A stretch of 64,000 nt of DNA from Monosporascus cannonballus. Its lineage: Eukaryota > Ascomycota > Sordariomycetes > Xylariales. Numbering within the stretch: position 1 is the stretch's first letter; each line of letters opens with the position of its first letter. The notes beneath the pieces are model-generated. The model did no database searches, was not told where the DNA came from, and worked only from the letters and a program-made list of their open reading frames with translations. Shown here piece by piece: positions 47,835 to 60,250 of this stretch. Position numbers and translations under genes: made by a program. The stretch spans positions 186,001-250,000 of the forward strand of contig QJNS01000066.1 of NCBI GenBank assembly GCA_004154925.1, given 5' to 3'.

Positions 47835-49330
47835 TATTTATTAATAAGCAGCTCGAATAGCCTATCTATCAGGTCCCTAATTGCTCGGATATTGGAATAA
47901 AATCCGAAAAAAAGGAAAAATCTCGTTTTTCTCGCGGAAAGGTTCTGCGACACTTAAATACTATAAACGAACGTATTATACAGCTTAAAAAAATAATAAC
48001 GATCTTATTACATCTTTTAAAGCCGCCTATAGGAATATTAAGGAAAAAAAAAGAAAATTCTCGAAACCGGAAAACTTTTTCGCACAAATTAGGTTATTTA
48101 GCTAAATATTATTAAAAAACCAAAAGAAATCCTGAAACCTTTTTAACCAAAACTTTTTAACGGAATCTTAATTAAGCTATAATTATTTTTAACTTGATAC
48201 CGAATATATTTCGGGTATTTTTATATTTAACTCGTTACGTTTATTATACGAATAAATTCGTAATCGAATAGCTTACCGGAAATATAATTATTTAATTCGA
48301 ACCCGTCATAAAAAACATATTATATTATTAATTGATAAAAGAAATCTGGAAATAATGCAAATCTATAATAATTACGACTAATTCAAATAAATATTAACGA
48401 AAGTTTTCGGAATAATAAACGAAAAATTAAAAGCCGAATTCCGAATGTAATAATTATACTAAAATATTTAACATTTAATTACGGCAGAATTTTGGTTTAA
48501 TTAGCCGTTAAGTTAAATTAAGGAAAGAAAATAGTAATAATTAAGTTTTTCGACGGCTTCAAAAAAATACCAAAGATATTTTTTAAATTGGATCGGCCTA
48601 TTTATTTGTCGGATTACATCGTTATAGTAATTAAAATCGATAATCGACAATATATATAACGTATTTATGGTATCAAAGGAAAAAATAATAACAAACCCCG
48701 ATATATAATTAACATTAACGCTTTTTAACGCACTATATAATTTTGCGGTATAAAACTAAGGTCCATGGAATTACAAGATATTTATAAAAAGGACTGGAAT
48801 CAGACCAAATGCTATAATTGCAACAAAATGGAATAGAAAATATCGTAATATAAGGTACCTAAAAAACCCCGTTAAAATAACTAAAAATTAGTACTTAAAG
48901 AACAATTTAAAAAGAATTAGAAAAACGAAAGTAAATCTATTAACATAATTTAGCCTAAATGTATACCAAATCCCCTATGGCGAAAAACACAATAAATTTA
49001 TTACGATAAAAAATTCGATAAAAAAGACGAAGAATTAAAAAGCTAGTTTAAAATATATTGCGAATATAATAAAATGTATTACAAAAATAATTGCGCAAAT
49101 ATTAGGATTAAATAAAGGAAATTTATCTCGGAATCCCTGATCAATACGGTAAAATATATGCCATATATTGTCAACGATGACACTATGCCGATTATGAAAA
49201 AAGGAAATAGTATATTTTCGGACGAATAACACTCATTTATTATAAAGGACTCCATTTTCCAAACCGTATCGGAAATATCAAATATAATAAATAATATTAT
49301 CAATATTGTCGAATTATAACCCTAAAAAAT
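47835..49330 (+). pseudogene. gag of element G
   Basis: The N-terminus aligns with J gag (NKQLE at 47,843). Blocks with FSRGKVL and AAYRNIKEKKR follow. A CCHC knuckle begins at about 48,810 with CYNCNK intact; the His/Cys half is mutated. Element F interrupts the homologous gag of I at the position that corresponds to about 49,240 here. Two minus-strand frames at 49,035-49,303 are shadows. Confidence 0.7.
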
Positions 49331-52300
49331 ATTTAATCACTAACCGAAAGAAAAAGCCGGCCCGAAGAAAAATAATGTCCGTAAAAAGCTTTTTTTTAAT
49401 TTCAGTAATTTAATTATTAAACGGAAAAAGAATTAATTTAACGCATTATAAAAGGCTATTGCTAAAACATTCTTACGAATTTTTATTTTTAATTAATATA
49501 TATTATAAGCACTAATAAAAAGAGGTTATTAAGAAAACGAATATGTTAATTTATAAAAAACCTTTAAAACTATAATTCAAACAACGTATAATAAATACGT
49601 CTAGGGATATAAAAAAACTAGTTATTCAATAAAAAAAGAATTATAACAAGGTTAAAAGTAATTAATACAATTCGAAAAAGAATACGCCGTTAATAACGAT
49701 AAATATAGCAGCTTAATGCGTTAAACGCAAAAACATAATTAAAACTTAATAAACTCGAACAGAAATTTAAAAAATCATTAATAAAAAAGCTATAAAATAA
49801 CAAAACTTAAAGGAATTAAAAGGAATTCCTAAAAAAGGCTTTAAATACAAGGGTGAAAACCGTTAATAACTTTATTACTTTAAATATATAAATCTGAACG
49901 TATTAATATATCGCACTAATGGACTGCGAAACTTTAAGTAGAAATTATATTGCACTAAATATAATTAATAAGCTTAAACTGTTATAGAAATATAAGTAAA
50001 AACTTTATATAATGACAAATACCGAAAGTCAGGAATTCGCTTACGATAACGGGAAAACTATTCGCGAAATTAATTATTTCGAAATTCTTATTTAAAATTA
50101 ATATCAAATAATTGATTTCGATATCGTTCTATTTGGGAATTACGATATAATCTTAGGATTTTTATACATACGCCTGTACGGAACTTCAATTAACGGAAAA
50201 ATTGGCCGCGTAAAATTGGTTTTATTCCTTATTAATAAACGACAAAAAAAGAAATTAAGATTTTAATATTTAATCGATAATAACGACGAATACAGGTATA
50301 AGGATGCGACGAAAGCCTTACCACCTAAAGGAATAACATATAAGACAAAAATGGGCATTAAAGAAAAATACGACAAATTATGATTTTTATCAAAATAAAA
50401 TTAAATTAATTAAATACCGATTTAAACAAAATAACAGCCCAAAAGTTCAGAAACTTTAACAAATATATCATTATAGTATTACAGATATAAGCACCTTTTC
50501 AAAAAAGAACTTAATACAACATTATCAAAACCTAATAAATAAGATTATGAAATAATGATTAAAAAAATCCTTAACAAAGCTTTACCCCATTTATAAGCTT
50601 AGTAAAAATGAATTAGGTATTTTCAGAAAATATCTGGGAAATCGGTTATCAAAAAATGTATTCGATTTTTAAATTTATTAACAAAATACTTTATGTTTTT
50701 TATATCCAAAGAGAAAATAAAAAATTATTACTTATAATTAATTACCAATAATTAAACAGTATTACCGTAAAAAACTAAATATTATGAACTTTAATTATAA
50801 AAGTAAAAGACCTAGTTTACGGAACCAAATGATTCATAATATTCGATTTCAAAAAGGAATATAACCTTATTAAAATTAAAAAAGAATATAAATAAAAAAT
50901 AACTTTATATATATAACACGGATTATTTAAATATTAAATTGAATTAATAGAAAATACGAACGTACCAGTAATTTTTTAACAGATAATAAAATCGATATTA
51001 CAAAAATATCGCGAGATTTTCGCCGTTTACTATTTCGACGACATTTTTATTCTCTCGAAAATAAAAAAACATATGCATAATACGTTCATAAAGTTCTTTA
51101 AGCTTTATAAAACGTAAAACTATTTATTAACGGAAAAACAATTTATTTAAAAAATAGAAAATAAAATATTTAGGATATTTTATAATTTTAAGATATATTA
51201 GGATAAACATTTCAAAAATAATAATTACAAAATTACAGACGTTAACGATAATTAAAAAAATATAAATATTTTTTAAATTCGCTAATTATTACACAACGTT
51301 TATTGGAATTTTAACAAAATAATTATATTTTTAACAAACATTATAAAAAAGGCTTTAAATAAATACCAAATACGAAAAGAATATTGCAGGATAGTAAGGA
51401 TATAATTATTAGCAAACCAATATTAATTATGTACGATTTAAAGCGTCTCGTTAAATTGAAAATTGACATTTTGAATTACGCGTTAAACTTAATAATCGGT
51501 TAACAAAATAATTAAAATAAATTATAGCCTATTATATTTCGATTGTATATGTTAGAAAGAGCTAAATTTAATTACGGCACTTTAAATAAGGGATTTATGG
51601 CGATTATTACGGTATTTCGAAAATTTAAGTGTTTCCTAAAGGGAAATTTGAACTAAATTAAGGTTTATACGGATTTTCAAAATTTTACTCGATGTATTAC
51701 GACCAGGAAATTTACCGGATAATAATTAAAATACGTAAAGAAATTAGCAAACTTCGATTTCGTTATTATTCGTAAAAAAGGCTTAAAAATAACAAAGCAA
51801 ATATTTTATATATGATTAATTTTCAAAAAAACATTAATGAAATTTCACCATATAATTTTTGATATTCATATGAAAGGATATTTATGTTTACGACAAATTA
51901 TGATAATTCGAGCAGTACTTTTAGATATATATTAATAATACAATAATATTTTTTCAAGAAAAACTCAAAAGTAAATTAAATAATAGTTTTTAAAAAACAT
52001 TAAAAAGCTTTAATACGCAAAATATACGAATATTAGTCATACGAATATTTTAGGATTTACAAAGCCTTAAAATAAGTTTAAAACATATATTTTTTTAAAA
52101 ATAAAATTAATGATATAAAATATTATATGGTAATATAAAATTTGCGCTAAAATAAAGGCTCGACGATATAAACTATGCCGAAAATTACAGTTATTATTAA
52201 TCGCAAAACGACTATAATATTTAATTTTGTTCGATTTCATTACCAAATATTTTATATTAAAAAGTCCAATTATGCAAATACATTATATTAATATTTTCGT

Positions 52301-53255
52301 AATCGTTAACCGATTCACGAAGTTTTCTTATTTCCTAGCATATTGCGAAATCATAAATGCCGAATACATAATATATATTTTTTAGATATATCGTTAATAT
52401 ATACGCATTATTAATAGAAATTATTTGAAATTAACGATCGATATTTATATTAAAATTGTAATAAAACTTTATAGCATAGAGCGGCTTAATTTACAAAATA
52501 TTTAATATATTTAAACCTTGAACAAATAAGCAAACGGCAAATAATTAAATTAAAATTTAAAAACTTATTTACGATATTATATTAATTGCGAATAAAATAA
52601 TTGAGCTTAAAGATTATGAAGTGCATAATTAACTTTTAATTAAAATTATTACGAATATATTTAAATAATATTTATACATGTAAATTTTTAATTTTATGCT
52701 AAAAACTTATAGATAAGGACGTAACGATAATTAATATTAAAATAATCTTTAAATTAAAATATTTAAGATAATTATATCAAAAACTAAAAACGGAATCAAA
52801 ATTCCCATGAAATTAAATAAGCAAATATTAAAATCAACAGTAATTAAAAGAAATAATTTTAAAAAAGGAGAAATAATTGTTGGGTATTAAAAATATTTAA
52901 AAACAATTTAATAAAAAGTTTAATTTTAAATACATTAATCTACACAAATATACTAATAAAATGTTAAAGAATAATTATTAATTAGCAGTTTTACCAACAG
53001 TTGAATTTTTTAAATCTTTTATATTTCCTTACATAAATTAATAATAGATATAATTAAAATATATACGGCATAAAATAATGTAAAAATAGAAAACAAATAA
53101 GTATATAATGTGGAAAGAATTTATAATATACGAAAATAAAACGGATTTACCTAATATCTAATTAAATAAAAAAAGTATGCGGATTCCGAAAATATTGAGA
53201 AATCCGCTAAGAACCTTAGTAGCGTTTAACGCTTCTTAAAAGATTTTTATTAATA
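49331..53255 (+). pseudogene. pol of element G (protease, RT, RNase H, integrase, chromodomain)
   Basis: The protease segment at 49,985-50,170 has the FDIVLFGNYDIILGF block. RT is at about 50,580-51,100 with the box YFDDIFILSK (51,030-51,060), which keeps both catalytic Asp. RNase H is near 51,450-51,500. Integrase is at about 51,800-53,000, with HHIIFDIHMKGYL near 51,840 as a likely part of its zinc-binding or linker region. The C-terminal chromodomain at 53,120-53,250 has KYADSEN and EKSAKNL-type blocks. The order and length (about 3.9 kb) are normal for a fungal chromovirus pol. Many RIP stops. Confidence 0.75.
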
Positions 53256-53898
53256 ACGGTGAAACCTTTAAAAATAATTACGTCCTAACTTACGTTTATA
53301 ATAGCTTTTGAAGAATAACACTCTTTGGAAAGTACGGTACGAAATTCAATTTTTAAACGTTTACGTTTTGTCTTCAGGTAATCGGCCTTTGCTAATTTTT
53401 TTAATTTATTTAATAAATAAAAGTTTAGGTTAATTATTTTTACGTTTTTCTTGTGAAAAATATCTTATTACATATGGAAATACTTTAGCCGCAATAATAC
53501 TTTATTCAGATAATGAAATATTAATAATAATATTTAACAAATATTACGTATATATTAATAGGTAAAACATTTTTTAGATTAAAAAGGTTTTATTTTTTAT
53601 TAATATTATTTCAGGAAAAAGAAAGATATATTAAAACCGTTGTAATAACGTTTTTTTAGGATATATTATTAATAACGTATTATATTTTTTAATGTAAAAT
53701 ATAAATTATTAATACGAAAATAAAATATATAAAATATAATGTCGAACCCGAAATTAAAAACAAAACAAATTAAGGTTTTACGTCTCTTTTTTATTAATAC
53801 CTTTACGATTTTTAATAATTGTTTTAAATATTATAATAAATGAGACAAAAACGTATTAAAAATATTTTAAGAGTAAAATTTAAGGAAAAAGAAAATCA
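53256..53898. other. 3' region of element G with polypurine tract
   Basis: Corresponds to the place of the antisense accessory ORF in A and B. The right end is the tract AAGGAAAAAGAAAATCA before the LTR. The minus strand has short readable pieces but no open frame of note, so the ORF is not supported here. Confidence 0.45.
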
Positions 53899-54333
53899 TA
53901 TTATAACTTAATTAAGGAAGGGTTTCGAAACGGATTATTCGATAAGCGAAATAAGGTTTAAGGAAATCGGAATTACGTAATATAAATGCTGAACGGTGCA
54001 AAAATTTAACGAGATTTGTATAATTATCCGATATAAATCCGGAATAATATAAAGAATTTAACGGGATTTATGTAATTATCCTATGTAGATCCGGAATATT
54101 TTAAAGGATTTAACAGAATTTTTAAAAGTATATATATGCTTATTATTTTTATAATTTCAATAATTTCGGCTTATAAAATTTATTAATGCTAATCGTTTAT
54201 AATATGACTTTTATATGTTCGTATTATGGGACGTAATTAAGTTACTTTATTGTTACAGAGTCCCACGATATTTCTGCTAACATAAACTCGTACGACTGAG
54301 GTTTAATAGTTGGTTAAACTCCTAGCCGTTATA
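53899..54333 (+). repeat. 3' LTR of element G (435 bp)
   Basis: Starts TATTATAACTTAATTAAGG, ends CCTAGCCGTTATA. The last 100 bp (TCCCACGATATTTCTGC, CGTACGACTGAGGTTTAATA) are nearly free of RIP changes, whereas the same part of the 5' LTR is saturated. The pair has diverged by position-specific RIP and not evenly. Confidence 0.85.
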
Positions 54334-54461
54334 CGTAATCAGTTATTTGTAGGTTAAATTCCGATCGGCAAGTGTTTCGATTAATAACTTAAATTCGTTT
54401 TGTAATTAACGAGTGGCATTTTTGGTAATTGCTATATTGTTTTTTATAATAAAAATAAAAC
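54334..54461 (-). pseudogene. Leader / gag start of element F, right of G
   Basis: Joins F sequence ending at 47,340 across the G insertion. The minus strand reads LQNEFKLLIETLADRNLTYK, a plausible gag N-terminal helix, between the F 5' LTR and the G insertion. Confidence 0.4.
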
Positions 54462-54669
54462 AATTATAAGATAATAAATAATTAGAAGATAAGTAAAGTA
54501 TTTTCCGTTTAATTATAAAGCCAATTTTCAAAAATAAATATATTAAGTTATTTTATTTATCGTGTTCTATTAGTTACTAGATAATTGATTTATATTAAAA
54601 AGTAGGTTGGTAGATGATCGATAGCTGGTAAGTTACCAGCTTTATCTTTATAAAAGTTATATTTTTGTA
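54462..54669 (-). repeat. 5' LTR of element F
   Basis: Partner of 33,440-33,648. Most differences are C/T or G/A. The right end is ATATTTTTGTA against ATATTTTTATA in the left copy. Confidence 0.65.
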
Positions 54670-57600
54670 CCGGATTATTTGCATATATGATGAAAAATTG
54701 TATTTTTTAACGTGTATTAGAAATAATAAAAATAATTAATAATAAAGATATTTTCTATCTATAACTCTAGGAAATATTTAATAATTGGCCGAAATAAAAC
54801 GTTGGCTTAAAAAATTTAATACTCGGAAGAAAACGTTTTTTATTATTATTAATAATATTATTATTAAATAAAAAGGAAATAATATAACATATAATGAAGA
54901 TTAAGAGAAAAACGTTATTATAAATTCTTACGAAAAAAATGTTATTAAGAAAAGAATATGTTAATTTATAAACGAATTTAAAAATAATAATTAATATGAT
55001 ATATAAAAGAATATAATCGAAACAATAAACATACAAATTAATTAATTAGACAACGAATTATAATAAAACAAAAAAGAATTAAAATTACTTAGAAAAACAA
55101 TACGCCGATAATAATAATAAATATAATAACTTAACAAATTAAATACCGAAATATAGATAAAGCTTAATAGATTTAAATAAGAATTTAAAAACAGTAACTT
55201 ATAAAAACGCCGTAAAATAATGAAAACCAGGAAGATTAAAGAGAACTTTTTAAAAAGGCTTTAAACGTAATAATAAATGTTATTAAAAATTTTATTATTT
55301 TGGATATATATATTAAAACGTATTAATATATCGTCATATTAAATTATGGAACTTTGGGCGGCAATTATATTATTTTAAATATGGTTAATAAATTTAGAAT
55401 ATTATAAAGATAAAAATTAAAACCTTATATAATGACAAATACCGAAAAATTGGAATTCGCTTACGATAACGAAAAATTTATATTAGAAATTAATCTGTTC
55501 GAGAATTTTGTTTTAGGATAATATTAGATAATTAATTTCGATATCGTTTGGTTTAGAAATTTCGATATAATCTTAAAATTGCTATAGATATAGTAGTACA
55601 AAGTTTTACTTAATATAAGGATTAGTTAAATAAGATTTGCCTTATACCCTGTTAATAAAAAAATTGAAATCTTAGTATTGGTTCGAAAATAGCGACAGGT
55701 GTAAATATAAGAATACGACAAAAACCTTATTACCTAAAGGGATAAGATATAAGAAAAAGAATAGGTATTAAAGAAAATACGACATATTGCTATTATTATT
55801 AAAACGAAATTAAGGTAATTAAATACCGATTTAAAGAAATAACAGCTCTAAAAGTCAGGATGTTTAATTAATATATTATTACGATACTATATATACGAAT
55901 ACGCTTTTTTAAAAAAATTGATTCGAAATTATCGAAATATAACGAATGGGATTATAAGATAATCTTTAAAATGAATTTCGACAAAGTTTTATCTTATTTA
56001 TAATTTTAACTGAAATAAGTTACGTATTTTTAAGAAAATAGCTGAGAAATCGGTTATAAAAAAATAAATTTAAATTTCGAAATTATTAATCAGTTACTTT
56101 TTTTTTATTTTCAAGAAAACTGAAAAATTGGGATTTGTACTTAATTACTGATAATTAAACGATCTTGTTATGAAATATTAAATATTATTTTTATAAATGC
56201 CGGCAATAAATATTTAATGTTACGACATTAAATAATTTATAATATTTGATATTAAAAATAAAAATAACTTTACCAATATTAAAACAAAATACCGATAAAA
56301 AGTAATTTTTAACATAAATTACAGATGATTTAAGTATTTAATTATATTAGTAATATTTATAAAAATACTAATTATTATTTAACGCATACTAAATTATTAT
56401 TTACAAAAACATTTTAATATCTTTGTCGTTTGTTAGCTCGCCGATATTCTTATTTTTTTTAAAAACGGAAAAAATATATACAAAATATTTTCATACAGTT
56501 CTTTAAAGTTTTTAAAATATATAATTATTTGTTAATATAGAAAAACGTTAATTCTATTCATAAAAAATACAATATCTGGAATATATTATTACTTTAAGAT
56601 ATATTAAAAAGAATGTTTAAAAAACTTCTTGTAATTATAAAATAACAGATATTAATTATAGTTAAGGACGTATAGGCATTTTTGAATTTTTTCATTATTA
56701 TAGAAAACTTATTAGGAATTTTAGGAAAATAATCATATTTTTAGCGAATTTTAAGAAGTTTCAAAATTTAAAAAAACGTCCTTGACGGAAAAAGTGGTTT
56801 AAAATATTAAGAATACAATTATTAACGAATTAATAGTAATTATATTTAATTTAAACCGCTTTAATAAGTTAAAAATTAATATTTTGCATTATACGTTAAA
56901 CTTAAAAATCGGATAACGAAATAATGAAAATAAATTATGTTATATGATATTCATTTTGTGTAAATTAAAAAAACCCGAATTTAATTACGATATTTCAGAA
57001 AAACATTTTATGGCTATTATTATAACATTTTAAAGATTTAATATTTCCTTAAGGGAAATTTATATCAATTAAAATCTATTCGTATTATTAAAATCCTATT
57101 TAATTTATTACAATGAGAGAATTTATAAAATAGTATTTCCGTTACGTAAAGAAATTAACGATTTTCGATTTCGTTACTATTTATAAAAAGAATTTAAAAA
57201 ATAACAAAATAAATTCTTTAAATATATACCTGCACTTTAAAAGGATTTTAATTAAGAATAATTATATAATTTTTCATATTACCATTAAAAAAATATTTAC
57301 GTCCGTAAGAAATTGCGGGAATTCGGGAAATACTTTCTAATATATATAAAAAAGTCTAATAATATAATAACGGTATTTTAAAAAAACAAAAAATATATAA
57401 AATATAAATTTTTAAAAAAGATTTAAAAACGTTTAATACAGAATATGAAAAGATATTACTTATATAAATATCTAAGGATTTACAAAACCTCAAAATAATT
57501 TTAATATATAAATACTATTTTAAAATAAAATTAACGATATAAAATATTATAGAGCAATACGATATTGGCGTTAAAATAAAATTTTATAATTATTATTACT

Positions 57601-58321
57601 TATAAAACGATTATAATATTTTAGTATATTCGATTTTATCACTTAATTTCTTATATTAAAAAGTATAATTACAAAAATATTTTACGATAATTTTATTGTA
57701 ATCGTCCGTTAATTTACGAATTTCCTTATTTTTTATTAGATTGCGAAGATATAAAAACCAAATAAATAATATATACATTTTGTAACTACATCTTTTATAT
57801 ATATGTATAATTAATAAAACGTATTTTTAAAAATGATCAATATTGGCATTTAAAGTATAACAAAGTTTAATCATATAAATCACCTTAAATTATAAATTAT
57901 TAAATATATTTAAACTTTATATAAATAAATAAATTAATAAAATGAAATTAAAATTTAGAACTTTAATTATAATATTACGTGAATTACGAAGAGAATAACC
58001 AGGTTAAAAATTTATAATTACATAATGAACATATAATATGAGTTATTATGAACGTAATAAAATAATGTTAACGAACGCAAAATCTGATTTTATTTTAAAT
58101 ATTTACAAAAATATATACAATTATAATCCATTTAATATCAAAGAAATTTTTATGTTAAAAAATATAAGAATTATGCCAAAAACTAAAACTATGAATGAAA
58201 TTCGTAAGTAATTAAATAAGAAAATATTATAATTTAAAAACGGTAAAAAAGTAATTTTCGAAAATAGGGCAATAATTCTTTTTATTGTCAAAAGTATTTA
58301 AATAAAACAACCTAATAAAAA
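54670..58321 (+). pseudogene. gag 3' end and pol of element I, right of F
   Basis: Parallel to G from about 49,240. The protease region is near 55,430-55,600, with GIRLR-type frame and FDIVWFRNFDIIL. RT is at about 55,960-56,470 with a damaged active-site box (LADILIF). RNase H is near 56,880. The integrase region is at about 57,230-58,250. It stops just before the chromodomain, where the LTR of E begins. Strongly RIP-mutated. A minus-strand 89-codon frame at 54,767-55,036 has no support. Confidence 0.65.
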
Positions 58322-58505
58322 TATAATAGGGCTATATGGAGCCCTATTATAGAGCACCGGACAAACGCCGGTACCAAGCAGCACTAGCGCACCGCCTTAT
58401 ATGCGAACATATATAACTCTATTTTTATTTCCTTTTTTTTCTTTTTAGCTAGAAAATAAATTCTTATTAGTATCTGATTATAAACCGCTTAGGTAAAGCT
58501 TTTTA
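58322..58505 (+). repeat. 5' LTR of element E (184 bp)
   Basis: Starts TATAATAGGGC (TGTAATGGGGC in the best L copy) and ends AAAGCTTTTTA. Contains CACCGGACAAACGCCGGT (hairpin) and GTTCGCATATAAGG read in reverse. The following TATATTTTTTAGCTTATTAT is shared with L (7,645-7,667 in reverse) and should hold the primer-binding region. Confidence 0.75.
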
Positions 58506-58849
58506 TATATTTTTTAGCTTATTATTTAACAAAACAAAAAATATTCGAGACTAGATATTAGGATTTTCGACCGTTTTTTAAAGGGCCTAGTAAAGGGCCT
58601 TTATTGACTTAGAATTATAAAAGGTATTTAACGTTATAACAAAAACCTTAATAAGTTTGATGGCCATTATAAAATAACGTATAAATTATTAATTCGAGGA
58701 AAACAAAAAAAAATAACTTTATTCCGTAAGCATATAAAAATATAATATAAGGTAAATACAAAGTTAATACAAACGGCCGAATAACTTAAAAACAGCTTAA
58801 TTATTATGTAAAAATTTATTATTTAGTTACAAATTCGGAACATAATAAC

Positions 58850-60250
58850 CTTTACGAATACTAACTTGTTTTCGATTTAATTACGATCGGAAGCATAATT
58901 AGGCTATTCCGCAGAAACGGTTCCAATGACCGAATTAACAGCAGGAACCAAACGGAAGCCGTTATCCTGGGCGAAGAGATTCGACGGGACAAAAAAAAAT
59001 CCCCGGATAGTACGTGTCCATAATTTATAAGCCTAAAATAAACGTTATCTTCGTAAAAAAGTTCGTAAGCATTTTTATATTATATATGGAAAGTTCGAAA
59101 TTCATATATAACGTACGATTATTATTTATTATATTACTGGAAAACTAAATAATATTTATAACCCTGTCGGTTTCCTTTAGATATTATATAATCAATATAA
59201 TAATCGGCATCAAAAAAAAGTAATTGACCGTTTTCGAAATTTAAAGCAAACCGATAACGCGAAATTCTTATTATTTTATCTTTTATTCCAAAAAACGATA
59301 ATAAATACCGGAAAAATTGTTTGGTAAACGGAAACGAAATTTACGTTTTTAAAAAAAATTAAATAAGAAATTTACCTGAATCTTAATTTTAATAAATTTC
59401 TTTGAAAATTATAACGTATGGATAAATAAGGTAATAAAAATTATCGGACGCCTTAAAAAAATAACGCGGTAAAAAAAAAAAAACTTTTCCGCAACATAAT
59501 TAGACAGTAATAATTATACAGGAAATAACCCAGATAACGATATAAGCATAACGGGTATTTCGGCAATAAAATAATAAAAGTAAAAATTCCAAATTTTATT
59601 ACTTACGCCGAAATAATACGTACGACAAATAATTTAAAAAAACAAAACGTCCGTAAAACGAAAGGCCTTTATTTACGCTATAAATATCTTAATTATAAAG
59701 CAAAATATTACCCGTTTTTATCAATAAAAAAAACCAAAAAAGGATTAATTTTTTAAAAATATATAAAAATAAAAAGTTAGAATTTAAGAACAAAAAAGGA
59801 AAAAAGTAACTTTTAAATATTGGCGCGTTCGGAAACGAAAAACGACTTAAGCCGAAATAAAATCGCAAAATAAAATATGAACGGCATTTTATTAATTATC
59901 AATATATATATTAATTTAAAAGAATTTATAAACATTTTTATTAATTAAGAATATAAATATTTTATTATAATAAACGAAACGATCGTAAAAGGCTTACACT
60001 TATTACATATTTTAATAAGATTATACGGATCAAAAGGAGTTTGAAAAAAAAGCCGATAATAACGAAAAAGAATTAAGGATATAATATATATAAATATAAA
60101 CATTAACGGTTTTAAAACTAAGATATTTGCGTATATTATTAATAATTTTAATTACTCCTTAATTTTATAAAAACCGTAGAAAAAATATCACGATATTATA
60201 TATGTAATATAAAAGTATTTTTTGACAGTAAATATAATAAATCGTATAAA
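58850..60250 (+). pseudogene. gag (and possibly start of pol) of element E
   Basis: A readable, less mutated frame at 58,890-59,010 reads IGSIIRLFRRNGSND, then NQTEAVILGEEIRRDKKK, matching L gag at 6,790-6,900. The rest is AT-rich with many stops. No zinc knuckle could be read. The gag-pol boundary is not determined. Confidence 0.5.

Larger units (their letters stand above)
47341..54333 (+). mobile_element. Element G: near full-length chromovirus, plus strand, inserted in F
   Basis: 6,993 bp. 5' LTR 47,341-47,777, gag, protease, RT-RNase H, integrase, chromodomain, polypurine tract, 3' LTR 53,899-54,333. Flanks AGTAA (47,336-47,340) and CGTAA (54,334-54,338) agree at four of five bases. It is the reference copy I used to place domains in A, B, H and I. 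All genes are broken by RIP. Confidence 0.85.
33440..54669 (-). mobile_element. Element F: Ty3/gypsy, minus strand, hosting elements H and G
   Basis: Short LTRs of about 209 bp lie at 33,440-33,648 and 54,462-54,669. The internal parts are 33,649-34,505, 41,467-47,340 and 54,334-54,461, about 7.3 kb of F without H and G. Pol is on the minus strand and belongs to a family distinct from A/G/H and from L/E. Flanks CGAAC (33,435-33,439) and CGGAT (54,671-54,675) could derive from one CGGAC by one RIP change each, but the LTR ends do not show a clean TG/CA, so the boundaries are approximate. Confidence 0.65.
31620..58321 (+). mobile_element. Element I: chromovirus, plus strand, inserted in J, split by F and cut by E
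   Basis: 5' LTR 31,620-32,029, gag to about 33,439, then element F (33,440-54,669). Gag/pol resumes at 54,670 and runs to just before the chromodomain at 58,321, where the LTR of element E starts. Continuity across F is shown by alignment with element G: I before F matches G to about 49,230 and I after F matches G from about 49,240. Left flank AATAC (31,615-31,619); its partner would lie outside the window. Confidence 0.75.

Noticed and set aside
54767..55036. 89-codon minus-strand frame rich in Ile/Phe/Tyr
   Set aside because: Lies opposite the gag-pol region of element I, which aligns with element G; composition is what AT-rich antisense gives.
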